Positions 15,001-20,934 of a stretch of 64,000 nt of DNA are shown here, one piece after another. The translations under genes and the position numbers were made by a program. Location of the stretch: NCBI GenBank assembly GCA_036405135.1, contig DASWYF010000031.1, positions 1 through 64,000 on the forward strand, written 5' to 3'. Positions within the stretch are counted from its first letter, which is position 1, and every line of letters begins with the position of its first letter. The DNA is from Verrucomicrobiia bacterium (GTDB lineage Bacteria > Verrucomicrobiota > Verrucomicrobiia > Limisphaerales > JAEYXS01). The notes beneath the pieces were generated by a model, which saw nothing but the letters and a program-made list of their open reading frames with translations, was not told where the DNA came from and did not search any database.

Positions 15001-18000
15001 CACCGTCACCAGGAAATTCATCGCGGCGCTCAAGTTCGGCGAACCGTTATCCGTCACGATGACCGTCACCACATTCGTCGTCCCGCCATCCAGTTCGCCC
15101 GGCAACATCGTGATGAAACCGTTCGTCGCATTGATGCTCATCCACGTCGGCGCATTCGTCCCTAAGCTGAACGTCAAGCTGTCGCCATCCACATCCGTCG
15201 CCACTGCCACGTTCTGCACCCATTGAAACTCATACACCACCGAGTTCGTCATCGCTCCGAACACCGGCGCATGATTCGTCGCCAGCACTGTCACAAGGAA
15301 AGTCCCGCTGTCACTCATCGGCGGCACGCCATCGTCCGTCACTATTACCGAGATGAGATTCGTCGAAGGCGCTTGCGTCGATGTCGGAGCCCACGTCACC
15401 ACACCATTCGACGGATTGATCACCATTCCCGCCGGAGCATTCGAGCCCAAGCTGAACGTCAAACCGTTCGCTGGCACATCCGCATCCGTCGCACTATTTG
15501 TCAGCACCAGCAACATTCCTTCGATCACCACCTGATTCGTCGCCACCGTTATGACCGGCGCCGTGTTCTCCTCTTGCACGATCACACTGAAAGTCGTCGT
15601 CGCGCTCAATGCCGGTGTTCCATTATCCACCACCATCACCGTCACCAGATTTGTGCTGGGCCCTTGTGCTTCCGTCGGCGTCCATGAGATCACACCCGTA
15701 TTCGCATTGATCGTCATGCCCGACGGCGCATTCGTGGTCAGGCTGTAAGTGAGCGTATTCGCTGGAATATCACTGTCCGTCGCCGTTGCCGCTACCGTCA
15801 GCAACTGCGCCTCCACCACCGTCTGCGTTCCGATCGCCGCGAACACCGGTGCCGCATTGGTTTCCTGCACGAACACATAGAACGCATTCGTCCCCACCTT
15901 CGCCGGCATGCCATTATCCGTCACCACCACCCACACCGTGCGCACACCCGGCCCGATCGCTTCACCCGGCACCCAGGTGATCAAACCGTTCGTCGCATTG
16001 ATGCTCAATCCCGGCGATACATTGGTGAAGAGCAAGCTGTAAGTCAGCGTGTTCGCCGGAATATCGCTGTCCGTCGCCACCGTCTGCACCGAAAGAAGTT
16101 CCCCCTCAAACATTGTGCGATTCGTCATCGCCGCCACCACCGGAGCAGTGTTCGTCTCCAATACCGTGATCAGAAAACTGTTCGTATCGCTCAGGCTCGG
16201 AACCCCGTTGTCCGTCACGATCACCGTCACCAGATTCGTGCTCGGCCCCTGCGCCTCCGTCGGCATCCACGTGATCACACCATTCGTCGCATTGATTGAA
16301 ATCCCCGTCGCCGTTCCCAAACCCAGACTGTAAATCAGCGCGTCACCATCCGCATCGTTCGCCGCCACAGTCAGCGTCAGCAACTGCTCCTCCACCACCA
16401 CTTGATTCGAGATGCTCGCCAAGACCGGCGCATTATTCGTCGCCAACACCGTCACCGTAAAAATCTTCGTATCGCTCAAAGACGGCACCCCGTCATCCGT
16501 CACCGTCACACTCACCGTATTCGTCGTATTCGCATAACCCGCACCCGCTGTCCAAGTCACTGTTCCGTTCGTCGCATTGATTGCCATTCCCGGCGGCGCA
16601 TTCGTGCCCAATGAATACGCCAGCACATTTGCTGGCAGATCACTGTCCGCCGCACTGTTCGTCACCGTCAGAAGCTGTCCCACGTAAACCGTCTGATTCG
16701 CGATCGCCGCCAATACCGGCGCACTGTTCGTTTCCAACACCGTCACTGTGAATGACCGCGTGCTGCTCAATGCGGGCGTTCCATTATCCGTCACCGTCAC
16801 GCTCACCGCATTCGTGCTCGGCCCCTGCGCTTCCGTCGGCGTCCACGTGATCACCCCGTTCGCATCCACCACCATGCCTGTCGGTGCACCGCTCAAGCTG
16901 TAGCTGAACACCGTCGAATCCACATCCGTCACACTGTTCGTGATGCTCAAGGCCGTCCCCTCGGTAACCGTATGATTCGCCACTACCGCCAGCACCGGCG
17001 CATCATTTACCGATGTCACCGTGATGCTCACCGTCGCCGTGCCGGAATCCACCGTCCCGTCATTCACCTTGAACGTGAACGAATCCGACCCGAAATAATT
17101 CGTCGCCGGCGTGTAAGTCAGGTTCGGTGCCGTGCCGCTCAGCGTGCCATGACTCGGCCCGCTCACCACCGTGTAAGTCAGCGCGTTGCTCTCCGGATCG
17201 CTCCCCGTCAGAGTGATGCTGGTAGCCGTGTCCTCATTTGTCGTCACGCTCAACGCATTCGCAGTCGGCGCTTGATTGCCCGTCCCCGTCATCGTCGCCC
17301 ACTGCAGCTTGCCGTTGGAATTCACCGTCAACCGGTCCGCCTCCACCGTGCCTGCGATTGTGCATCCAGAATTGATCGTCACCGTGCCGCTTGGCGCGAT
17401 GACATGCCCGTACATCGTGTACGCGCTGTTAAAATTAAATCCTCCGTTCGAGATCTTGATGATCAACCATTCCGGATGCGCACTCGTTCCCATCGCTCCG
17501 TTCGCACTGAACCCGTTCTTCACCCGTATCTCCACCGGCCCGACCACTTGAATGTCCGCGCTACCGTTCAGATTCAGGCTCTGAAAACTATACACCACCG
17601 CCGTCGTCCCATTCGTCACGCCCAATCGGAAACCCGTCCCGCTGTTCGCCGTGAACGTATCATAAGTACCCGGCGGCACATAAAAGACTCCGCCACCATT
17701 CAAGCCCAGATTCTTCAACGTGCTGAAATCTCCTGCGCTATCACTGGAAGAATTGATATAAACACTCCTCGTGCCCGAAGAACTCGGCGGCGTGCTCACA
17801 CTCGTCAATGTCCCCGGTGTCGTCCGAACCACCAGATTACCCAATGTCGAACCGCTGTTTAGCGTGATCCAATACCCCGATGGCGAAGCACTCCCTGTAT
17901 TCGTGATAGTCCCGCCAAATGTCGGCGACCCGTTGATATTCAATCCCGGCGTTCCCGGCACCAGCAAGCCTCCCGTGATCACCGCGCCGCTGTTGAAATT

Positions 18001-18186
18001 GAGCCCCTCTCCCTGGAACTGCCACACCGATCCCTCGATGCGTCCATTCACTGATGGCGCATACTTCACCTTTGCCGCCAGATTTGTTTGCGCCCTCGCT
18101 GATTCCACCCCACCACCCAAAATCATCGTCAGCACAGCCGCCCGTATCAGCGCTCGATTGAAAACCATTCTCCCCAATGTGATCAT
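1..18186 (-). CDS. Giant secreted RHS/YD-repeat protein with Ig-like, LamG and PKD modules (3' end outside window)
   Basis: One minus-strand frame stays open for at least 6062 codons. It starts at ATG 18186, with AAGGAG four bases upstream, and leaves the window at base 1. The first ~32 residues are a signal peptide with a hydrophobic core (VLTMILGGG) ending near ARAQ. Approximate modules: 33-300 beta-rich region resembling polymer-forming domains; 300-400 one cadherin-like domain; 395-2030 seventeen tandem Ig/cadherin-like repeats of ~97 residues; 2030-2240 two more Ig-like domains; 2245-2580 beta-propeller-like segment (repeated DGNIWV-type strands); 2745-4060 four alternating PKD-like and LamG domains; 4060-4360 Ig-like domains; 4360-6062 RHS core with roughly 60 YD repeats (TYDxxGR, about 21 residues each). 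The last visible residues, DTYDYDAFGNL, mark the end of an RHS core, so the variable C-terminal tip lies beyond the window. A role as adhesin, polymorphic toxin carrier or glycan binder at the cell surface is inferred from the architecture. No toxin domain is visible. Confidence 0.93.
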   Translation of the reverse strand, partial: MITLGRMVFNRALIRAAVLTMILGGGVESARAQTNLAAKVKYAPSVNGRIEGSVWQFQGEGLNFNSGAVITGGLLVPGTPGLNINGSPTFGGTITNTGSASPSGYWITLNSGSTLGNLVVRTTPGTLTSVSTPPSSSGTRSVYINSSSDSAGDFSTLKNLGLNGGGVFYVPPGTYDTFTANSGTGFRLGVTNGTTAVVYSFQSLNLNGSADIQVVGPVEIRVKNGFSANGAMGTSAHPEWLIIKISNGGFNFNSAYTMYGHVIAPSGTVTINSGCTIAGTVEADRLTVNSNGKLQWATMTGTGNQAPTANALSVTTNEDTATSITLTGSDPESNALTYTVVSGPSHGTLSGTAPNLTYTPATNYFGSDSFTFKVNDGTVDSGTATVSITVTSVNDAPVLAVVANHTVTEGTALSITNSVTDVDSTVFSYSLSGAPTGMVVDANGVITWTPTEAQGPSTNAVSVTVTDNGTPALSSTRSFTVTVLETNSAPVLAAIANQTVYVGQLLTVTNSAADSDLPANVLAYSLGTNAPPGMAINATNGTVTWTAGAGYANTTNTVSVTVTDDGVPSLSDTKIFTVTVLATNNAPVLASISNQVVVEEQLLTLTVAANDADGDALIYSLGLGTATGISINATNGVITWMPTEAQGPSTNLVTVIVTDNGVPSLSDTNSFLITVLETNTAPVVAAMTNRTMFEGELLSVQTVATDSDIPANTLTYSLLFTNVSPGLSINATNGLITWVPGEAIGPGVRTVWVVVTDNGMPAKVGTNAFYVFVQETNAAPVFAAIGTQTVVEAQLLTVAATATDSDIPANTLTYSLTTNAPSGMTINANTGVISWTPTEAQGPSTNLVTVMVVDNGTPALSATTTFSVIVQEENTAPVITVATNQVVIEGMLLVLTNSATDADVPANGLTFSLGSNAPAGMVINPSNGVVTWAPTSTQAPSTNLISVIVTDDGVPPMSDSGTFLVTVLATNHAPVFGAMTNSVVYEFQWVQNVAVATDVDGDSLTFSLGTNAPTWMSINATNGFITMLPGELDGGTTNVVTVIVTDNGSPNLSAAMNFLVTVLESNMHPVLTVTDHVVTEGQTLVVTNNVVTDSDVPVNNFTFTLADAPAGMSINPTTGVITWTPTEAQGPSTNNVLVTVTDDGVPAFSDTKATQIIVLEANTAPMLAAITNQVLVEMQFLLITNVVATDVDMPTNKLSFTLGAGSPSWLQIHGTNGMIFGTPGESEGPGTNIVTVIVTDDGVPSLSATQTFTVVVLELNERPVFGFIQDQTIYEGQLLMVTNTATDVDLPAQVLTYTLGTNSPPGMVMNPTNAVITWTPGEEYGGTVMMRVQYFVTDNGNPPETAEGGFWLNILEANEAPVLAPIADRTVIEGFTLTITNSASDSDLPANALVYSLGTNAPAGMSINATNGIITWTPTEVQGPGTNLVSVIVTDDGVPSLSATQSFTVVVLETNSAPVMVAPVNQTINEGTLWTFTNLVTDADVPMNGFTFTLGTNAPAGMVINATSGVISWTPSESQGGTTNLVQVMVVDDGVPALGTNVFFTVTVLEMNTAPVLAVITNRTVLEGQTLNVAVTATDADVPTNSLSYDFVGMVPSGMVIHPVTGAITWIPTEEQGPSTNSITVRVTDNGVPALSHTRTFTVTVQEVNSAPVLVDVPNQTIYEGQLLSITNVASDADIPANTLTFSLGTNTPAGMTINATNGVVTWTPSEAQGPSTNLIRVIVADNGTPIRRDTNTFIVTVLETNAVPVLALIANQTVAEGQLLTVNASATDADLPANALLFSLGAGAPSGVAIDANSGVITWTPTEAQGPSTNVLSVIVTDNGTPSLSATQSFTVVVLEVNSAPVLAMPIEQTIFEGHLLSVTNSATDADMPVNTLVYSLGSGVPAGVSIDANTGLITWTPSELQGPSTNVIEVVVTDDGVPPLSNSVFLTVTVLETNSAPMLAAITNHTVIEGQLLSVTNVATDGDFPVNVLTFSLGMNAPAGMNINATNGIISWVPTLTQGPSTNVVNVVVADDGTPSMSATQTFTVFVLNSNVKPVAMPQTLTLLEDGSVTFTLLATDEDNDPLTLNITEGPYFGTLQNNVTNYVFTPVTNFSGQTHFVFRAFDGQDESEPATVTINVTPVNDVPMTFSRTNLVMEGQSVHVGLLAYDVDGDAVSLIMVNPPFLGTLSGANTNLTYTANTNTFGWDRFEYQISDGVSTSAVTSVMFYVTPFARGKTWTSSADFSSGTLTNLSQTVAGELKPVVDETSFNYVWVPLSKDTVVRVDAETGRVLGEYRTAPTSVARVSPSRTWVDRQGNLWVANQEDNSVAMIATPESGRWVDRNNNGVLDTSLGSGDVRAWTGTTVNGALDELIVFYVKVNGRTIRHLSMNPDGNIWAGGNSLNVFDLINAQTGQIIRTETSIGRGGYGGFTDKNGILYSAGRFLRWDTSLPITSVNPAQWNIQPDGSWNVAQDPDGNIWVTYEPSSYVRKFSPSGEEIGSYYHGGGWGQGMAIDPVSGDVWVAHSHCGNTVGHLKKDGRLVGTVEVANHGPTAVAFDRKGRLWVSSSTGVLQRINPMGGPLGADGETPVGELELTTTYLGSSTWAYSHFSGGSQTMSTQRGSWTAVFDSALTNAAWGPVTWNGLIYNDGKIVVRVASSHNGVSYGAAEPVEFEGAAPTVRSRYLKVEAEFIPASSGEGPVLYDLTVGTAGYVYTPAVQAWAASAGADIHALWPDPVLMKGAIGRSPHTNAINPSVSWSVISGPGTVTFDNLNVIQPKTTFSTNGVYVLRLTADNFGDVQTDDVTVTLTPYNRSPWVDAGENRFLRSTNDVLQLTGQVRDDGLPLTTPLRVWWRQAFGPGTTLFADVSNAVTQATFTTNGIYILELVADDGEYQQKRKIEVRVGTLCTIEEPDGIAAWWQGNGDGADHINGNQLVLPTINFFDQGRVGAAFKFDGTVAHTRAVNSPSLDVGKADGFTVEFWAKSDDLRRVPILAWHNGTQPGVLIDQFQPSLAYLDCYIYDTNNVSHKISLSGWSAGVWHHVALTYDKTTGLAAVFLNGVLNNTLNLGIFEPQTSYDFYMGGYPGAGQARYKGLLDEVALYRRALTEQEIYAIFAAGATGKCPKDGNRGPVVDAGPDRVLAGASSLVLNGYVEDDGLPEASTILSAWSKLSGPGTATFANSNAPVTSVSFTAPGIYLLKLTADDSSVVYSDVVEVRVETIAENTSTNALAVLWPADGNNIDILAGNVAYLANGASYQTGKVGQGFYFDGVNDFAKVFAHPSHDIGDADAFTIEFWLNAYSIPSNFSPALLHWSSFSSIGAQIGIRFSRELQVFLYDANGVSRSLPGPSIPTGQFVHIAITYNRNTGIGRVYNNGVMVSSTQIGSFRVQTGRDLFLGGTRSGGSPFNGVMDEISLYRRELSGEEVYNIFNAGSRGEAHPGINLPPVVNAGQDLVLGSTNAPALLQGSAKDDTMPEGYLIKQWTKVGGPGNAIFAASNEEVTAVTFDQPGLYVLQLAANDGLVENKDLVQVRVGAECLTCPAEDLKAWWPFNDSNRDVVQGLEAAYYSGAMLTNGMVGGSLSTMSPSSHVRIEANPAIDIGQMDQYTMEFWIKPAAVSGNWWEARPSVLWTGPGGDGCALWTYTGVRIALTTITNTSVLVEGGNQMQAGVWRHIATTYDRSTGIYQIFIDGNLIRQQVIGNITLRTGGQLYLGTPPSQSNHSLTQLDEFAIHGRALNEDEVRNLYMAGAAGKCPENGNAAPVVFAGADFAFTDGLNTTTLMGQVSDDGLPSGINVTSVWRMVSGPGQVAFGTPYALTSTATFSTNGLYLLELTATDGERRTTDQVEVRVNTNCVVGELSGLVGWWPANKHARDITEGMDGILANGASYTTGKVASAFSFDGANDYVRIPASAGVNIGTNDAFSVEFWFNPGTTAYNSWEPRMVMGWRDGTMLYHYSSFTWHLMQTNGVNHAMTAGGPLSANTWQHVVLTYNSASGMAHMYVNGAERFSQNRGSFKVKTTGDFYLGGHLDQGRPFWGALDEVSLYNRELSVSEIGTLHAAGSVGKCQTPRNDAPFVFAGANRTHYLPHIATLNGAVYDDGRPVGGTLDTDWTYVSGPAPVVIGDTNAPVTTVQFTQPGVYEFELTAYDGEYLDYDTVTIKVLADPRVAPVVSLSSPADPMLVAVSSGGAANITVTATATDIDGAVAQVELFQGNTSLGVFTNAPYSVTLNGLGEGAYAFTAVATDDDGLVSTSAVAHAYVYVDNGPPVVEITSPADATEVTAPTVVNGTANSAILAYSVLEYRAISPNNANAWITLSSNTVSVVNGTLGTLDPTLSLNGIYELRVRAMDVRNRTSTTEPITVVFDRNMKIGNFAFSFNDLTIPVAGIPITITRSYDSRNKETGDFGVGWTMDINNIRLQKNRHLGINWEQTVEPGLFPVYGIRTTKSRVVTVTFPDGNVYKFGAVPSPSGQFGLPLIYPKIKFLPFQGTQGTLTPLVEIDGQLYPDDQVVYAGDNPGFGPLLSYELLLNPPPGAADNIYFNPDLFEFKTKEGYTYIISETNGLRSITDPNNNTLTFTANGILHSTGKSVIFERNVAGMITNIVDAAGNEMHYQYDTNGNLMTFIDRAGETNSFTYDGKHNLLTVTDKRGVQSSSNDYDAAGRLIVQTDADGFSIGHNHDLVNRRDYTTNRLGHVTMKEYDERGNITRFIDAIGAETVSTYDLNDNLLSKTDPLGRRMTYAYDALDNRIAVTNEACGCVATHFTYNAYGKVLTMKDSSGTVTNTYDSKGNMLSSSDTAGKLTLFTYDSKGKVVTMTDPKGGLSTFRYDGFGNLTNEVNSLGYEINYEIDANGKMLSMTSYRTAPQQLQLLSFGVKNKAVSTGKMGRFALSSGSTQPVRVRLYYDAAGRPVTTLFPDPQGEVSEQIAYLPDEEIHTDKKGRPTQRKFNTMGRLAEQINPDGTSISYTYDAEGRVACATDELGRQTCYEYDPRGKLTRTTFPDGCHIQAFYNLGGELIMEIDRHGATNTYTYDGAGNRITDTDTYGNTTTYTYNEHRAVVAQVDRLGRTKAFEYDFLNRHTNSMHPDGSTSSYTYDGRVLMSETDQLGNKTYRGYDLLGRLIAITNALGEVRRYEYDEAGNVITEVAPNNDITRFEYDIMNRRTKVIFPDGTFAASAYDATGQKISETDQAGATTFYTYDLRDRLIMKVDPQGYVTQYGYDAGSRLISVTNANNEVTRYIYDNGGRKIRTNHPDGSNEQDVYSDCGRLMTKIDRAGNETHYAYDKLGRMVLVTGPTGATTSFTYDSEGQVLTQTAADGAVTGYAYDLLGRQTHVFRPDGKSIVSTYDALGRVVAVKDEAGNNSYLGYDALGRTVARTNSLGQVTRFAYDSKGQLISQTDPANFTLTYGYDSLGRRTNVVYPDGGSVSWVYNARGQKTVQIDPNGNATWFAYDTKGRLVAITNALNQVTQFGYDVLDQMVTMTDAANRTTTFTYDAMGRRTGVTYADGANFTTTYDTRGLAIVETDALGRSTHFGYDEAGRVVAVTNALSETSYFAYDPMGRVVASVDANNRTNYFVYDTLGRPVSAIRPDLTEAHTFYDDLGRRTAVTDQSGKSTWFGYDSLGRMTSVTNSLGQVTRYEFDAKGQMTAQIDASNRITRYEYDSMGRRTKRILPDNKEEIYRYDLNGNLTNRTDFNGRTTTYVYDALNRLTSKIPDAVFGQAPVQYGYTVTGARQSMTDALGTTTYGYDLRDRLLQKAAPHGTLNYTYDLNGNLRTMQSARVNGVDVEYEYDLLNRMNAVVDQHTGRTTYTFDPVGNLQGFTYPNGINHYHQYDPLDRLTNLTASTVLTNVSSYAYTLLPSGHRQSVQELSGRTVTYGYDATYRLTNETVNVPGWPSAGTVDYGYDATGNRLSRNSNLPQLPLQAFTYDANDRLNGETYDHNGNTLTSTNVWSAFSTSVPVNDKYDSEDMLVDRGNGQVTIVYDGDGNRVKKTVNGVATWYLVDDLNPTGYAQVVEELATNSQNTAQLDVMRVYVWGHQLVSMDQVSGNDWVPSFYGYDGKGSVRQLYDQYGTVTDTYDYDAFGNL
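300..4640 (-). repeat. RHS/YD-repeat coding array (~63-bp units)
   Basis: The DNA repeats with a period of about 60-63 bases, best seen on the plus strand as recurring GGCCCAAGGCATCGTA-like blocks. Each unit encodes one YD repeat of ~21 residues (GYDxLGRxxxxTNALGQVTRF type). Such arrays build the hollow beta-cocoon of RHS and teneurin proteins. The units are diverged, so this is an old array and not recent slippage. Confidence 0.85.
12110..17000 (-). repeat. Seventeen tandem Ig/cadherin-like domain repeats (~294-bp units)
   Basis: A conserved block encoding TPTEAQGPSTN recurs 17 times at 290-300-bp spacing, near 12170, 12466, 12763, 13059, 13355, 13630, 13915, 14215, 14505, 14796, 15090, 15380, 15660, 15953, 16248, 16540 and 16828. 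Each unit also carries TVxEGQLLxVTNxATD and NAPAGMxINATNGVITWTP, which is typical of putative Ig (He_PIG) or cadherin-like domains. These would form a long stalk between the N-terminus and the LamG/RHS part. Some neighbouring units are very similar at the DNA level, so copy number may vary between strains. Confidence 0.85.
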
Positions 18187-19398
18187 AACTCTCCTTGCTT
18201 TTTTCACCAAGATTTCGCACCAGTCATCAGCTGTCCGCAAAACCTCCTGCCGCACTGCCTCTGCACCAGAGCACACCACGACACGGCTTCTCTGTTCTCA
18301 AAAACTTATTTTTCAGGACATTATTGTTTTGTCCTTTGTGCTCCACCTCAGAGCACACCTCACATGAACAGCAATACTCCCTCATCACTCAATCAGTCAA
18401 ACGATTTGCCTGAGAACAGGCTGTAAATCTGTTATCTACGAGCGACATTTCCCTTCCAAGTGCCTGTCATGGTTCAACTTTCAATCATCTAAAAAATCTT
18501 TAAATAAACCCCTTCCTCCCTTTCATTTTGGTCATCTGAATCGAAATCTCCTGGGTTTCCCTCACCCTCGCATCACCCTGCACATACCTCTCTCATCAGC
18601 AGGCCCAGAGTCGCTTAGGACGAGTTTTTAAAAAACATCATCGAGCAGATCGGCGTGTGCATGGCTTGTTGAAATTTGCAGCGGAGGAGCCACTTTCCCA
18701 ATGCCCTTGTGACTCAGTTGGAATGAAAGCCACCATAGATTGCATGCAACTTGTTTTCTACCGATCGGCCACGGAACTCTTAAGACCGTCCTGCCCATAT
18801 TTCCTGTCCACAACGTCCCCGGTTCGCTCATAAAATGGGACACGGAAAGCCTCCCCCCTTTTTCCCTGCAGAAACTTGAGACTTTACGTACACAAATCCG
18901 CTTTCCATCTTGTTCGCCAAGGATTTCCACACACCCTCATTCTGCACCTGGTTCTCCACCATCAGCACGGCGGCCGAGGCTCCAAAAAACCCATAGATAT
19001 TATCCCTGCCGCATCTCGCCAGAAAAGAACAACGTCAGCTCGCTCATGGTCTATACGCCTCATCACACATCACGCTGTTCGCGGGAATTTTTTTTGAATT
19101 TTAGCTGGTAAAAAGATTGAATAAACACAAAAAAATCGCCATCAATAGAATCTGCCGGGCACGCATACGTTTCTTCAGCGGGGTTCCCCACCCCCACCTC
19201 CTTGGCGTTTGCGGCCCGGCAACTTTTTTCTCCCTTCACTCCAAGCTACGCGAATCACCGCCACCTCTCTTTTTCAAAGTTGAAAGTTCGTTGTCTCATA
19301 AATCCTATCCATCCCATAAAACCCATCTCTCCTTTTCGCGTATTTAACGTCGAAACTCAAAACTAGGAACCAGAAACTTAATCGCCCTTCTCCCTTTT
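18187..19398. other. Non-coding stretch of 1.2 kb upstream of the giant RHS gene
   Basis: No convincing gene was found: the short frames here have no recognisable domain or good ribosome site. It probably holds the promoter and leader of the RHS gene on the minus strand and the 3' flank of the ankyrin gene. Visible items are an inverted repeat near 18303-18335 (AGGACA and TGTCCT arms), GTGCTC/GAGCAC arms near 18339-18357, A/T tracts near 18626-18638 and 19088-19134, and a GC-rich stem at 19154-19220 listed separately. A degenerate AACTCAAAAC/AACCAGAAAC direct repeat lies near 19355-19379. Confidence 0.6.
19154..19220 (-). ncRNA. Candidate structured RNA element closed by a 7-bp GC stem
   Basis: GCCGGGC at 19154-19160 pairs perfectly with GCCCGGC at 19214-19220. 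The helix can continue with ACGC (19161-19164) against GCGT (19205-19208). The interior is G-rich on the minus strand and contains GGGGAACCCC. It lies in an otherwise A/T-rich intergenic region, about 0.97 kb upstream of the RHS start. I compared it by eye with c-di-GMP and cobalamin riboswitch consensus features and could not match it. A degenerate repeat or a plus-strand terminator is also possible, because TTTTTT follows at 19224. Confidence 0.25.
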
Positions 19399-20541
19399 TT
19401 ATCCCTCCCCACCCGCCTGTCGCAACAACTCCACCCCTTCCTTAAAAGAGTTCTCCAACGCCAGCGCCAAAGGCGTCCGCCCCTCTCGATCCTTCCGGTT
19501 CACCTCCGCACCCGCCCGGATCAGCTCCGCCAAAATCTCCGCATGCTTCTGAAACACTGCCTCATGTACCGCCGTGCTGTAATACCGCTCCGCCTCCGTG
19601 GCCGTGCGTTTCGCCGCGAACCAATTCGCTATACTGTTAGGATCAGCCCCCTTCGCGAGAAACAGCTTCACCACCCGCAATTCTTTATGATTCACTGCCA
19701 GATGCAACGGCGTCCGCATCCCATTCATCCTGTTCAGATCCACTCCCGCCTCCACCAGCATCTCGATCACCTCATATGCATCTGGAATCCGTGCGATTAA
19801 CTCCGCACGTTTGACTCGTCCTTCCTCGTAGTTTTCATTACACGCGTTCGCACAAATCTTCAACGTGCTCAGATGACTCAGCGCACACTCCAACGACCCC
19901 TTTCCTTCATAGATCCCCTCGTATTTCGTCGCCACCACATTCACTTGCGCACCAGCCTCGATCATCGCCCGTAAGACCTTTGCGTCTCCCTGCGCCGCGG
20001 GCAGCACCACCGCCCGCCCAAACTCCTTGCAACCATGCGCGATCAGCAACGAGATGAACTCCGCACTCCGTTCCCCACCTTCCGCTCCCAATGACGCCGC
20101 GCAAACCCCTCGCTTCGTCAACAAGTTAGGATCCGCCCCCGCCTTCAGTAACAGTTCAAAAACCTCCAGATGCTTCTGCTCCGCCGCCGCCATCAGCGCC
20201 GTCATGCCCGAATCCCCCTCATCATTCGAGCCCTCGCGCTCATTCACATCCACACCAGCCTCCAGCAACATCTGCGCACAACCCACACACCCGCTATACC
20301 CCGCACTCACCAGCGGCACCGACGACCGATGCTTCACCCCTCGATGCCCCGCCGCCAGCAACGCCCGCATCACATTCTCCATCTTCAGCGCAGCCGCCAA
20401 CGCACACGGAGTCTCCGGCACACTCCACTCATTCCAACGCACCCCTCTATCCGGCGGCACCTTATGCGTCGCCAGCAGATGCAACACCAACTCCGCATCC
20501 CCCATCTCCATCGCCAGATAAAATCCCGGTATTAGATACAT
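19399..20541 (-). CDS. Ankyrin-repeat protein
   Basis: The 380-residue protein is built almost entirely of ankyrin repeats. Recognisable units include DSGMTALMAAAEQKHLEVF followed by ELLLKAGADPN, then MRTPLHLAVNHKELRVVKLF followed by LAKGADPN, and DREGRTPLALALENSFKEGV near the C-terminus, with more diverged repeats between. No signal peptide, membrane segment or catalytic domain is visible, so a cytoplasmic protein-binding role is likely; the partner is unknown. The start is ATG 20541, and the N-terminus (MYLIPGFYLAMEMGDAELVL) itself resembles a capping ankyrin helix. It is probably monocistronic: about 300 bp with a palindromic repeat separate it from the upstream tRNA-Arg gene on the same strand. 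Confidence 0.9.
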   Translation of the reverse strand: MYLIPGFYLAMEMGDAELVLHLLATHKVPPDRGVRWNEWSVPETPCALAAALKMENVMRALLAAGHRGVKHRSSVPLVSAGYSGCVGCAQMLLEAGVDVNEREGSNDEGDSGMTALMAAAEQKHLEVFELLLKAGADPNLLTKRGVCAASLGAEGGERSAEFISLLIAHGCKEFGRAVVLPAAQGDAKVLRAMIEAGAQVNVVATKYEGIYEGKGSLECALSHLSTLKICANACNENYEEGRVKRAELIARIPDAYEVIEMLVEAGVDLNRMNGMRTPLHLAVNHKELRVVKLFLAKGADPNSIANWFAAKRTATEAERYYSTAVHEAVFQKHAEILAELIRAGAEVNRKDREGRTPLALALENSFKEGVELLRQAGGEG

Positions 20542-20683
20542 AACGCCCTCGGTTCGTACAACTCCTGATTACCCGCAAAGCCTGAAGAAATCCCCCAAAC
20601 CTGTCCAGCCAAGTGAAAAACTCACCGTATCAAACAACCATGTAAAAATGGAAAGCTTCTACCGACCCTAGCAATCAATCTGA

Positions 20684-20762
20684 GGGCCAAAGGCCCGGCT
20701 TCATAGCAGCGTGGGGCAGCGCCCCACGAAATGGTCCCAAAAGGTCGGAGCGCTGTAAGCGC
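20684..20762. repeat. Intergenic repeat with three consecutive hairpins
   Basis: Three perfect short palindromes follow one another: GGGCC-AAA-GGCCC (20684-20696), CGTGGGGC-AGC-GCCCCACG (20710-20728) and GCGCT-GTA-AGCGC (20750-20762). The spacing and GC content resemble REP-type elements. It sits between the ankyrin gene and tRNA-Arg, and has no coding potential. Confidence 0.6.
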
Positions 20763-20841
20763 GATTCATGCACCGTAATTACCCGTCACAAATTAATGAA
20801 ACCGCATTAAAACTATTTTTGGGGAAATCTAAAGAGAAGAG

Positions 20842-20918
20842 TGGTGCACCTGTCAGGAGTCGAACCTGAAACCTTCTGATCCGTAGTCAGATGCTCTATC
20901 CAATTGAGCTACAAGTGC
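20842..20918 (-). tRNA. tRNA-Arg (anticodon ACG)
   Basis: Read on the minus strand, a complete cloverleaf is present. The acceptor stem is GCACTTG/CAGGTGC, the D stem GCTC/GAGC, the anticodon stem TCTGA/TCAGA with loop CTACGGA (anticodon ACG), and the T stem TCAGG/CCTGA with loop TTCGACT. The discriminator base is A and the CCA end is encoded at 20842-20844. ACG reads CGN arginine codons after A34 deamination to inosine. Confidence 0.97.
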
Positions 20919-20934
20919 AACCAACGGGACCGAA

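Noticed and set aside
11881-17862. Many plus-strand frames across the Ig repeat region
   Set aside because: They repeat with the same ~294-base period as the minus-strand Ig domains and encode no known fold.
19154-19220. c-di-GMP (GEMM) or cobalamin riboswitch
   Set aside because: A few bases resemble GGGGUU and GCAAA parts, but the conserved helices and receptor positions cannot be drawn, and the distance to the gene is nearly 1 kb.
18628-19347. Short frames in the 18.2-19.4 kb gap
   Set aside because: No ribosome site, no domain and ordinary non-coding composition.
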